This document shows positions 9,201-16,391 of a stretch of 64,000 nt of DNA, piece after piece (the stretch's first letter is position 1; every line of letters starts with the position of its first letter). Origin of the DNA: Anabaena sp. UHCC 0204 (lineage in GTDB: Bacteria > Cyanobacteriota > Cyanobacteriia > Cyanobacteriales > Nostocaceae); contig NZ_VIKW01000026.1 in the NCBI RefSeq assembly GCF_009711975.1, positions 1 to 64,000 of the forward strand, read 5' to 3'. Under the pieces are notes generated by a model, which was not told where the DNA came from, ran no database searches, and was given only the letters and a program-made list of their open reading frames with translations. A program made the translations under genes and the position numbers.

Positions 9201-11226
9201 TGTCATTAACCACAAAGGTTTCACCTTTGGCATATCTACCACCTTTGGTATCTTGTAAGTAGGTATCATCCAAAACGGTTTTAATATTTGGACCAACTAA
9301 TTGTGTCCAACCAACACCTACTGACTCAGAGACAAATTCGCCACCCCAATCTGCTGTAAATTGATATACAGCAACGCGATCGCATTGTAAAGCCGCCCGC
9401 ACTTCTTGGGTAGTGGTTCTGAATATCTCTTCTGTATCTAAGGATTGACGGATTCTATTGACAATCCTATTAATCGCTTTTTCTTGTTCTGCTCTTTGTG
9501 TGAGTTCTGTTAAATAATCTATCTGGGTTTTTGCTAAACTAAATTGCAGGGCTACTTGACTCAAGAAACTCACTTCTGATGTTTGCCATTCACGAGGATT
9601 ACTATTTTGATAAGCGGCTAATAATCCCCATAATTGATCACCAAAGAAAATCGGCACATTAATATAAGCTTTGGTTTCAAATTGTTCCAGCAATTCTAAA
9701 TAGCAAGGGGTAATATTAGCAGCATAGATATCATTAACTGCAATGGTTTCTCCCTTAGCAAATCGCGCTCCTTTGGTTTCTTGAAAAAATGTATCTTCAA
9801 CCAGTTCTTTCCGTTCAGTATTAACTAATCTTACCCAACCATGACTGACTGATTCAGCTACAAATTCTCCACTAAAATCAGGGTGAAATTTAAACACAGC
9901 GACGCGATCGCATTTCAAAACCTGACGCATTTCTTGGGTAGCAATCTTAAAGATTTCTCCCATATCTAAGGATTGTCGAATGCGACTAACTATCTTTGTT
10001 AATGCTTTTTCTTGTTTAGCTATTTGTCCTAATTGTTCTGTTTGTTTCTGTACTGTTCCTAGATATTCTCCTTGGGAAACAGCTACACCAAATTGTGAAC
10101 CAATTTGATTTAAAAAGCTAACTTCCCAATCTTGCCATTCCCGCGTTCCAGTATTTTGATAAGCTGCGAGTAAACCCCATAATTTTTCTCCAGAGAAGAT
10201 GGGAGAAATGATATAAGCTTTAGCTTCAAACTGTTCTAAAATATCAATATGACATTGAGCCAAACCGACTTTATAGGTGTCATTAACAACAAAGGTTTCT
10301 CCTTTGGCATATCTACCACCTTTGGTTTCTTGGAGGTGAGTATCTTCCCAGACCATTTTGTAACCTGGAGTTACCACTTTCACCCAATTATTACCAACTG
10401 ACTCAGATACAAATTGACCACTCCAATCATCATTAAAACGATAAACGCCGACGCGATCGCATTTCAATAATTGCCGAACTTCTTGAGTAGTGGTTTGAAA
10501 GATTTTTTCAACATCTGGCTGTTGTAAAATCTTAGTTATAACTTTCGCTGCTGATTGTTTAGCTAGAGAAGATTGTTGCAGTTCTCTTTGTAACTTAAAC
10601 CCCTGAACTCGGTAAGTAATTTCTGTGGCAATTTGTGATAACAGGGTAGTTTCTGTTTCTTGCCACTGTCGCGGTATGCCACAACTATGAATTACCAATA
10701 AACCCCAAACTTTACTATCAACAAAAATTGGTAAACTTAAACTAGCTCTGACTTGAAATTTTTCTAGTAGTTGCTTTTGGTAGGGAGTGACTTGAATTTG
10801 ATTGATATCGTCAATAATTACGGGTTCTGCATAATCTTGACTGGTATAAACACCAAACAAGATAGCAGCCAGACTTTCATTAATCGCAGGTGTCCAACCT
10901 GTGGCTCTAGATTCTGCTAAGACAGTACCGATATCATCTGTGGTAAATTGGTAGATCAGGACGCGATCGCCCACCAATTTATCTCTAACTTCTGCTACGG
11001 TGACGGATAATAACTTTTCCAAATCAGGAACTTGGCGCATTCTGGTTGTTATTTCCTGAAACCGCTGTCTCCAGATTTTAAATTCTTGGGCTATTAAAGT
11101 TTTACTCGATGAATCTTGATGATTACCGTTGGCTACATTGCCATTATCTTTTTTCTTTTCTTCGCTTTGTGCTGTAGTAAAAACATTTCCAGCATCTTCA
11201 TTTGGGTTTTGATATAAAGTCGTCAT
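6274..11226 (-). CDS. pixJ: Soluble methyl-accepting receptor with seven tandem cyanobacteriochrome-type GAF domains (PixJ/PtxD-like)
   Basis: This 1650-residue receptor would sense light and drive the neighbouring CheA kinase. It has seven tandem GAF domains, whose conserved CDR/GDR motif falls near residues 88, 256, 440, 615, 799, 982 and 1166. A HAMP-like segment (about 1370-1420) and a canonical MCP signalling hairpin (VLALNAAIEATRAGEYGKGF) follow. No membrane segment is seen. GAF2, 4, 5 and 6 carry Cys-His at the bilin attachment position (Cys325, 684, 867, 1050); GAF3 and 7 have Cys-Tyr (508, 1235); GAF1 has none. GAF2, 5 and 6 keep the Trp-x-Asp pair of red/green cyanobacteriochromes (VWED, VWPD). 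GAF7 also has DPCL at 1207, exactly 28 residues before Cys1235, as in dual-cysteine DXCF proteins. Known relatives are Anabaena PixJ and Nostoc punctiforme PtxD, a receptor without membrane segments and with seven bilin sites. Bilin binding here is inferred. Confidence 0.9.
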   Translation of the reverse strand: MTTLYQNPNEDAGNVFTTAQSEEKKKDNGNVANGNHQDSSSKTLIAQEFKIWRQRFQEITTRMRQVPDLEKLLSVTVAEVRDKLVGDRVLIYQFTTDDIGTVLAESRATGWTPAINESLAAILFGVYTSQDYAEPVIIDDINQIQVTPYQKQLLEKFQVRASLSLPIFVDSKVWGLLVIHSCGIPRQWQETETTLLSQIATEITYRVQGFKLQRELQQSSLAKQSAAKVITKILQQPDVEKIFQTTTQEVRQLLKCDRVGVYRFNDDWSGQFVSESVGNNWVKVVTPGYKMVWEDTHLQETKGGRYAKGETFVVNDTYKVGLAQCHIDILEQFEAKAYIISPIFSGEKLWGLLAAYQNTGTREWQDWEVSFLNQIGSQFGVAVSQGEYLGTVQKQTEQLGQIAKQEKALTKIVSRIRQSLDMGEIFKIATQEMRQVLKCDRVAVFKFHPDFSGEFVAESVSHGWVRLVNTERKELVEDTFFQETKGARFAKGETIAVNDIYAANITPCYLELLEQFETKAYINVPIFFGDQLWGLLAAYQNSNPREWQTSEVSFLSQVALQFSLAKTQIDYLTELTQRAEQEKAINRIVNRIRQSLDTEEIFRTTTQEVRAALQCDRVAVYQFTADWGGEFVSESVGVGWTQLVGPNIKTVLDDTYLQDTKGGRYAKGETFVVNDTYKIGLADCHIKILEQFEAKSYVIIPIFFGDKLWGLLGAYQNTGAREWKPSEVNFLNQIALQFSLAKSQIDYVQKVQEQSAELAKVAEQEKTVNKIVNRIRQAGNVEEIFKNTTQEVRQALKCDRVGVYQFESDWSGKFIAESVGSGWTKIVTPDFQMVWPDSHLQETQGGRYAKGESFAVNDIYQVGHAQCHIEILEQIEVKAYMIVPIFFEEKLWGLLAAYQNSASREWQPSEINFLTQIGLQFSLAKSQIDYIQKIQEQTAELAKVAEQEKAVNKIVGRIRQAIGVEDIFKTTTQEVRQALKCDRVGVYQFESDWSGKFIAESVASGWTKVVTPDFQMVWPDSHLQETQGGRYAKGETFVVNDIYQVGHAQCHIEILEQIEVKAYMIVPIFFEEKLWGLLAAYQNSAPREWQSSEVNFLIQIGLQFSLAKSQVDYLDKLRQQSAKIAQTVEQEKTFSKIVNQIRQSLNSGIEEIFKSTTQDIRQLFKCDRAAVYKFTSDWGGNFVAESVATGWIKLVTPELKTAFDDPCLQAMNGGEYKKGNKLIVSDIYEASFDTCYIEILERFEARAYAIVPILFGEKLWGLLAVYQNSSTRHWEESETNLLARIGDQLGLALQQTEFLQQLQTQSAKLSEAATREKAAKELLQQRSIQLLMAVKPALKGDLTVRAPITEDEVGTIADAYNGTLQALQQIVLQVQSSSQKVAETSTNSSTSLVGLTHLAKQQSDEITTALGDLQQMVNSTQAVVNNAQLVQIAVQQANKTVDSGDTAMNETVNAIQAIRETVAQTSKKIKRLSESSQKISKVVNLISSFATQTNVLALNAAIEATRAGEYGKGFAVVADEVRSLSRQSAAATIEIEKLVQEIQAETGEVAVAMETGIQQVVEGTNLVNDTRQNLNAIVSATAEISQLIERITEATQTQMQQSGTVTKSMNDVAEIANKTFGESQEIANVFQSLTGMAQDLLATASKFKVK
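7898..8884. repeat. Near-identical tandem repeat encoding GAF6 and GAF5 of the receptor
   Basis: Two units of roughly 440 bp (about 7898-8335 and 8447-8884), offset by 549 bp (183 codons), are almost identical at the DNA level. This includes synonymous positions over the stretch around the Cys-His codons. The other five GAFs are much more diverged from each other. This points to recent duplication or gene conversion inside pixJ. Confidence 0.8.
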
Positions 11227-11303
11227 GCTATGAACCTCAATAATTATAGTAGGTAACGAAAAACTGGATAAACATTCTCAACTCCTTCCTTCTTCCTTCC
11301 TCC

Positions 11304-11360
11304 TGACTGGACACTGAGCGAAGTCGATAGCGTAGCGTGGCGTTAGCCATAGTGCTGACT
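11304..11360. repeat. Dispersed repeat upstream of pixJ
   Basis: The pixI-pixJ gap holds a mix of GACACTGAGCGAAGTCGATAG and GCGTAGCGTGGCGTTAGCC units, a type common in Nostocales spacers. It is GC-richer than the neighbouring DNA. It is not evidently coding. Confidence 0.45.
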
Positions 11361-11366
11361 CCTTCT

Positions 11367-11840
11367 TCAATTATGTATTGTCCACATAGAAGTTTGCAGC
11401 ATTGCTGAAGCATCCAAATTGAAAATCATTTGTTCAGAATCATTAATAAAATAACCCTGTAAAAAAGGTGTCATTTCTGGATAGAATACCTCTCCTGAAG
11501 GTTGTTTCATTTGTTGGGTATCTAACCAATCAATATCTATGAGTTGACGAATTAATATTCCCAAATATTTTCCGTCATTTTCGAGAACTAAAGCCATCAT
11601 TTTCGACAAGAAATTTGATCCTTGTAAAAGTGGTGGATAACCTAGCATTTCTTCCAAATCAACCAACCACAACATTTCCCCCCGCCAATTATAAATTCCG
11701 ACAACACAATTAGGCATTTGTGGAACACCACATATTTCTGTGAGTGGTATTTGCACAACTTCTGTAATTTGTTCTAGGGGAATGACTGCGGTATCTCTTA
11801 CTCCTAAAGAAAAGCTTAAAAATTTCTGTTTGGTTTCCAA
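11367..11840 (-). CDS. pixI: CheW-like coupling protein (PixI-like)
   Basis: A 157-residue single-domain CheW protein. It couples the receptor to the CheA kinase at the signalling array. The visible CheW features are an N-terminal FLSFSLGVRDTAVIPL strand, the conserved VVGIYNWRGEMLWLVDL core and a C-terminal half ending in a hydrophobic strand. It lies between the CheY gene (72 bp away) and the receptor (140 bp away, with a repeat), all on the minus strand. The size is normal for PixI/PilI-type cyanobacterial CheW proteins. Assignment to the pix rather than pil/hmp set rests on the adjacent cyanobacteriochrome receptor. Confidence 0.88.
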   Translation of the reverse strand: METKQKFLSFSLGVRDTAVIPLEQITEVVQIPLTEICGVPQMPNCVVGIYNWRGEMLWLVDLEEMLGYPPLLQGSNFLSKMMALVLENDGKYLGILIRQLIDIDWLDTQQMKQPSGEVFYPEMTPFLQGYFINDSEQMIFNLDASAMLQTSMWTIHN

Positions 11841-11911
11841 AATTAATTTTCCTTTACCCTAGATAATTCTGCTTAGTCACTATAAATTAGTGACTAATGT
11901 GCAATCTATTT

Positions 11912-12274
11912 TTATTTAATCAATCCTTTCAAAGTCCGCATCAATTCTTCCTTATCTACTGGTTTAGCCAGATAAGCATCAGCGCCTAACATATTTCCCC
12001 ACATTTTATCAACATCACTGCTTTTAGTGGAGCAGAAGATTACAGGAATGTTACTAGTATCGGCATTATCTTTTAATTCCCGACAAATTTCATAGCCACT
12101 TTTATCAGGTAAGATCACATCTAGAACGATGATATCTGGTTTATTTTTAACTATTTTAGATTGTGCTTCTTCACTACTTTTCGCACATATTACAGCATAA
12201 CCTTCTTGCTGCAAGTAACGACTGATAATTTCCATATCAGTCAAGCCATCTTCCACTACTAATACCGTACTCAT
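11912..12274 (-). CDS. pixH: CheY-like single-domain response regulator (PixH-like)
   Basis: A 120-residue receiver domain with no output domain. Expected phosphorylation residues are present: the acidic pair in VVEDG, Asp52 in IIVLDVILP, the Ser/Thr strand PVIFCSTKSS, and Lys in YLAKPVD near residue 102. It would take phosphate from the CheA homologue and signal to the motility machinery, for cyanobacterial phototaxis usually type IV pili. It is second in the operon, 357 bp after the PatA-like gene. That gap is long enough for an internal promoter. Confidence 0.9.
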   Translation of the reverse strand: MSTVLVVEDGLTDMEIISRYLQQEGYAVICAKSSEEAQSKIVKNKPDIIVLDVILPDKSGYEICRELKDNADTSNIPVIFCSTKSSDVDKMWGNMLGADAYLAKPVDKEELMRTLKGLIK

Positions 12275-12631
12275 GATAACTACCTATTTAATTCTTTTAA
12301 GAAAGTTAACAAAAACAGATCAAATAAACACTTTTTGGCGCTTTATTTTATCTCACTTGATACATTGTATAGATATTCCTCCATCAAATCTACGTATTCA
12401 ACATAAATTAACATACCTAATCATTAAGTTTAGGTTTGATAAGTTCTGATTAAAAAAGGTTTCTAGTCGTAGCAAGAATCAAAGTTAATTGCAGATGACT
12501 TTGTTAATGTTAACACCATCTTACTATTATTATCTCCGTAAAAATTATGAACTTTTGGAGAGATTTATAAATATAAAAGTCCGTAGAACTTTACTATCCG
12601 GTATATTGCCTCTTTTAGAGAGGGATTGAGG
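12275..12631. other. 357-bp spacer between pixG and pixH
   Basis: An AT-rich stretch without a convincing gene on either strand. A weak CCTCT/AGAGG hairpin (12609-12623) lies just after the pixG stop. It may hold a second promoter for the downstream four genes, but I see no clear -10/-35 pair. Confidence 0.4.
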
Positions 12632-13840
12632 TTATAAATTCTGATCACTGGCAGTTTCTACATGAGATCCATTGTTATTATTTGATAGACCAGGTACGCG
12701 TATATATTTACGAACTACGTTCATGACTCGATCAGCAACTATGGGTTTAGAAATAAAGTCTGTAGAACCAACGACTTTAGCGCGAACTCTATCAACCAAG
12801 CCATCATTACCAGTTAAGATAATTACTGGTGTCTCCGCAAAAGCAGAAATTCTGCGTAATTGTGTACAGATTTCATAGCCGCTGGCTATGGGCATAATTA
12901 GGTCTAAGAAAATTAAGTCTGGTTTTTCTTGAATAATGATAGGTAAGGCTTGTACAGCGTCTTGGATTTTAATAAATCTCAATCCGTAACCGGTCATAAT
13001 TTCTTCTAAAATTTTACAAACCTGGGGGCTATCATCCACACAAGCTACTAAAGGGGGAATTTGATTTCTGGGTTGTTTAGAGGTAGAGTTAACATCGGTA
13101 ACTGTGAGAGGTAAATCAGGTACTTCTACTAATTCAATAATGCCTTTGAGGATATAGGGAAGTAAGGAACGAGCCACAGGCATAACATCCTGTTTCATTC
13201 TGACGGCTAACTCTCGTAAAGTAAATTTACCATTAATTAAACTCACGAAATTCCTGTATACGGATTGATTTACGAGTTGTTGTAGTTGTTCTGGTCGGCG
13301 CAGCACGGGTGCTAAATTAGGAGAAATATTTGCTAACCCAGCTTGTGACCAAATTGCCCATGCGTCTTGCATTTGCTTGATGGACATATCTGCACTGGTA
13401 AAGCTCATTGGCATTTCTAAGATGACTTGCTGACTGCGACTACAAGTAATGGAGCTAAAATCTAGCTCTTGAGCTAGGTCAAAAAATAGCTCTGCTATGG
13501 TACTTTCGACAATGGCGTGAATTTTTTCTCTTTGAATTTTCTGTCTTTTGTATAAAATATTTAGGAGATTATAATCCCAGTAGTCAATGGCGATATCTTC
13601 ATAACGACAACGCATTTTATCCAAATCAATACCAGAAGAATATTGAGCGATGTTTCTACGCCAACGACGGAAGGGATGATCACTACCTGTAGCCCAGACT
13701 ATTCTACCCAGCCGATAGTAGAAAACCCATTGTTTCCCTTTAGAACTTTTAATATTTAGTTGTCCGTTGTATTGTAACTGAGTACATTTTTTAAACTCAC
13801 TGAAGAGGTTTTGTGCTTCTATCACGTTTTGGTTGGTCAT
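12632..13840 (-). CDS. pixG: PatA-like response regulator (PixG-like)
   Basis: A 402-residue protein with an N-terminal PATAN/DUF4388-type region (about 1-240). It contains the WVFYYRLGRIVWATGS motif typical of PatA family proteins and a later helical segment (FTLRELAVRM). A C-terminal receiver follows (about 265-385), with VACVDDS, the phosphorylation site FLDLIMP and the KPI lysine motif. PatA-like proteins head the pixGHIJL, pilGHIJL and hmpABCDE clusters and influence pilus-dependent motility or cell pattern. It is the first gene of this operon and has a long 855-bp upstream spacer. Family assignment is firm; the pix label is by context. Confidence 0.87.
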   Translation of the reverse strand: MTNQNVIEAQNLFSEFKKCTQLQYNGQLNIKSSKGKQWVFYYRLGRIVWATGSDHPFRRWRRNIAQYSSGIDLDKMRCRYEDIAIDYWDYNLLNILYKRQKIQREKIHAIVESTIAELFFDLAQELDFSSITCSRSQQVILEMPMSFTSADMSIKQMQDAWAIWSQAGLANISPNLAPVLRRPEQLQQLVNQSVYRNFVSLINGKFTLRELAVRMKQDVMPVARSLLPYILKGIIELVEVPDLPLTVTDVNSTSKQPRNQIPPLVACVDDSPQVCKILEEIMTGYGLRFIKIQDAVQALPIIIQEKPDLIFLDLIMPIASGYEICTQLRRISAFAETPVIILTGNDGLVDRVRAKVVGSTDFISKPIVADRVMNVVRKYIRVPGLSNNNNGSHVETASDQNL

Positions 13841-14044
13841 AGTTTCCTTCTTGAGAATTTATTAATTAAGTAATTGATAAAAGCGGTGATATTCATACGT
13901 TCATTAGTAAACTAGCTAATGATTCGATGAGGGAATTAAATACAGTCGGCTCGTCTAAGCTCGCACTTTGGTCTATAATTTTCTTTGTAGTCAGGCTCTG
14001 GATAAGTATTAAAAGAATTTGATGCTTTAGAGCGGATGATAATC

Positions 14045-14074
14045 TGATTTAGTAAGTTTGCTTATACTAAATCA
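14045..14074. promoter_or_regulatory. Perfect 10-bp inverted repeat upstream of pixG
   Basis: TGATTTAGTA (14045-14054) and its exact complement TACTAAATCA (14065-14074) are separated by 10 nt, about 205 bp upstream of the pixG start. The symmetry and spacing suit a dimeric regulator site or a hairpin in a leader RNA. There is no T-run, so it is unlikely to be a terminator. Confidence 0.4.
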
Positions 14075-14616
14075 AGTATATTTTAACTGAAATAAGCTGT
14101 CCTATTTGATTCACCTGTAATATTATACTCTTGTTAACCTCAATTTATATCAGTAATAATCCTTATTTTAATTATTTTTACTATTCGTCCAAGTTGGTAA
14201 TTATTCTCTCTTGTACCTTTTCCTAGTAAGGAGTTTCCTGACTAGGATTGCAGGGCAAAATTAACAATTAACAGTTAAAAAACTAGATAATACAAGCTTT
14301 GTGTAAATCTTTAATGGTTGGTTTATTTACGCAATTGTGTACTAGCAACTTAGGTTATTAGTTATATTTCATTATGTACCTGATTCCATGTTTTCAATTA
14401 AGGATTTTTTGAATTTTACGAGTATTATGTTAATTTAGTCTTCTTCTTTCACAAAAAAATACACAAAATTAAATAGCAAAGTCAAGCATATTTCCTTTGT
14501 AATGTATAAATTTTTCCACTGCTCCCTACAAGTGTTCAGAATAAGACAATTACTTAGACTGCTAATGGCATAAATTGTTTCCGAGTTTCTGTAATTCTTT
14601 CTCGGTGACTCCTGGC

Positions 14617-14676
14617 TGGGCGCAGTGAATCTTAACTGGGCGCAGTGGATATTGACTGGGCGCAGGCCCTGCGCCC
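14617..14676. repeat. GGGCGCAG repeat ending in a perfect palindrome
   Basis: Three copies of TGGGCGCAG occur with a 20-bp period. The last (14658-14676) forms a hairpin with 9-bp arms, GGGCGCAGG/CCTGCGCCC, around one base. A diverged copy of the palindrome lies at 21901-21919. It is a dispersed repeat, just downstream of murQ, and could also stop transcription. Confidence 0.7.
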
Positions 14677-14695
14677 CTACCTCATGACTTTTGCC

Positions 14696-15622
14696 CTATT
14701 TAGAAGTTTCTTGGTTATGGGTGGTGACAGCCGCGCGGATATTACCTTGATGTGCGGCTAGTAGTTGCTTACCAGCTTCTGGATCTAGACCTGTCGAGTG
14801 GATTAATAGAGCCAATTTGACCCATTTACCGCTGCGTTCTAGTAAAAAACCTGCGGCTTCTCGACTTAAGCCGGTGAAGTCTTGTAAAATCCGCAGAGCG
14901 CGATCGCGTAACTTTTGATTAGTGACAGCGACATCAACCATGCGATTACCGTAGACCTTACCTAATTTGACCATTACCCCTGTAGAAAGGATATTGAGGA
15001 CTAATTTGGTAGCTGTACCAGCTTTGAGGCGTGTAGAACCAGCTAAAACTTCTGGACCTGTCAAGAGACGAATATCAATATCCGCCTCAAAACTGACTTG
15101 TTCACTGGGAACACAAGCAATAAAAATAGTCAGCGATCCACGTTGACGAGCGGCATTAATAGCACCGTGAACAAAAGGAGTTGTTCCCCCTGCGGTAATA
15201 CCGACGACTACATCTAGTTGAGTAATTTGACGTTGAGCGATCGCTGTTTCTCCATCTTCAGCCCGATCTTCTAAATCTTCGGAACTGCGGACTAATGCAC
15301 CAGCCCCCCCAGCAATAATTCCCTGTACCAATTCTGGAGGAGTACAGAAGGTGGGTGGACACTCGGCCGCATCTAATACTCCTAACCTGCCACTTGTTCC
15401 TGCACCCACATAAAATAAACGGCCACCTTGACTGAGCCTGTGGGCTGTACGATCAATAGCTGCTGCTAATTGAACTTTAGCTTCTGCGACTGCGGCTACA
15501 GCTTTTTGGTCTTCGCTATTAAATAACTCTACCAATTCTAGAGAGTTGAGTTGGTCTAAGTTGAGACTATGAGGATTGACTTGTTCGGTGAGTAGATGCC
15601 CGCGTTCCTGGAAATTTGTCAT
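14696..15622 (-). CDS. murQ: N-acetylmuramic acid 6-phosphate etherase
   Basis: MurQ cleaves the lactyl ether of N-acetylmuramate 6-phosphate to give N-acetylglucosamine 6-phosphate and D-lactate, in cytoplasmic cell-wall recycling. The 308-residue length is normal. The SIS sugar-phosphate isomerase fold is marked by GRLFYVGAGTSGRLGVLDAA followed by ECPPTF, the family signature that includes a catalytic glutamate, and by the later GITAGGTTPFV and GSTRLKAGTATK loops. The C-terminal helical region ends in the usual LLAAHQGNIRAA. No kinase or transporter partner is adjacent. It is preceded by a short spacer of GTCAGT repeats and DUF3110 on the same strand. Confidence 0.95.
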   Translation of the reverse strand: MTNFQERGHLLTEQVNPHSLNLDQLNSLELVELFNSEDQKAVAAVAEAKVQLAAAIDRTAHRLSQGGRLFYVGAGTSGRLGVLDAAECPPTFCTPPELVQGIIAGGAGALVRSSEDLEDRAEDGETAIAQRQITQLDVVVGITAGGTTPFVHGAINAARQRGSLTIFIACVPSEQVSFEADIDIRLLTGPEVLAGSTRLKAGTATKLVLNILSTGVMVKLGKVYGNRMVDVAVTNQKLRDRALRILQDFTGLSREAAGFLLERSGKWVKLALLIHSTGLDPEAGKQLLAAHQGNIRAAVTTHNQETSK

Positions 15623-15676
15623 GATCTTGTGTATCCTGTGTCAGTGGTCAGTAGTCAGTGATAACTAATGACAAAA

Positions 15677-16096
15677 TTACAATAACCCTTCCAGTTGGCG
15701 ACGAATGCTGTCTAAATCAGAATTAGCAATTTCTGGGACAGATGGACTGGGAGGAAATAAGTCTTCCTTAGTATCCTCTATTTCTGGTTCGGCTTGCCAA
15801 TCGGTTTGTTCGACGTTCGTTTCCGGGGGAATGACTAATTCACTGTTTTCGGGAACAAGTTCCCAAAAATAGCCAGTGCTTTCGCAAAATTCCTTGACAT
15901 CATCAGCATTCATCATCTCCACTGTGGGGATAGCGAAGTCTTGAGCTTCTAACATTAAAGCAAAACGGGTGGCATCGTCTTCTGACTCAAACATGAGGAT
16001 TTTATTGCCTTCTAACCCTTGAGCATTGCTAATCCGAATGCTGTGAATCCCCTCATTATCAGTACCAGCGTTAAAAATCAGTACAAAAACACGCAT
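15677..16096 (-). CDS. DUF3110 family protein
   Basis: A 139-residue protein conserved in cyanobacteria and plastids, of unknown function. The DUF3110 core covers about residues 1-95 (MRVFVLIFNAGTDNEGIHS, then the FESEDDATRFALMLEAQDF segment). An acidic Pro/Glu-rich tail ends in SIRRQLEGLL. It has no signal peptide or membrane segment, so it is predicted cytoplasmic. It is divergent from tamB across a 295-bp spacer that must hold both promoters, and lies upstream of murQ on the same strand. Confidence 0.85.
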   Translation of the reverse strand: MRVFVLIFNAGTDNEGIHSIRISNAQGLEGNKILMFESEDDATRFALMLEAQDFAIPTVEMMNADDVKEFCESTGYFWELVPENSELVIPPETNVEQTDWQAEPEIEDTKEDLFPPSPSVPEIANSDLDSIRRQLEGLL

Positions 16097-16391
16097 TATT
16101 CATCCTTTGATCGGTTCTCTAATTTATATTAAAGTTTTCGGCTGTTTATCCACGAAAGTTACAGATCATTTTTGTGCATTTGTAGAAACTCAGTGATGAA
16201 CCAAAAGATATAATTGGCAACTTTGCGAAAACTTAATCTGTAATTTTTGTTCCCAGACCGTTATACTCTAATAGTTAAACATAAAAGTCAAAATTAATTT
16301 ATATTCCCAGCCCCATAGATAAATCTCAGTATTGTATTGTGCCATTAGTTATTATTTTGCCAGGTATATGGTAGTTAAAGAGTGAAAACCT

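Larger units (their letters stand above)
13841..14695. other. 855-bp spacer upstream of the phototaxis operon
   Basis: No credible gene is seen on either strand. The DNA is AT-rich and should hold the promoter of the minus-strand operon. It contains a perfect inverted repeat (14045-14074) and, close to murQ, a 20-bp tandem GGGCGCAG repeat (14617-14676). The unusual length suggests complex regulation or a long leader. Confidence 0.5.

Noticed and set aside
2519-13840. Assignment of the operon as hmp/pil (hormogonium or pilus motility) instead of pix/ptx
   Set aside because: Gene order alone fits both, but the receptor has many CBCR-type GAFs with bilin cysteines and no membrane helices, which favours the phototaxis type.
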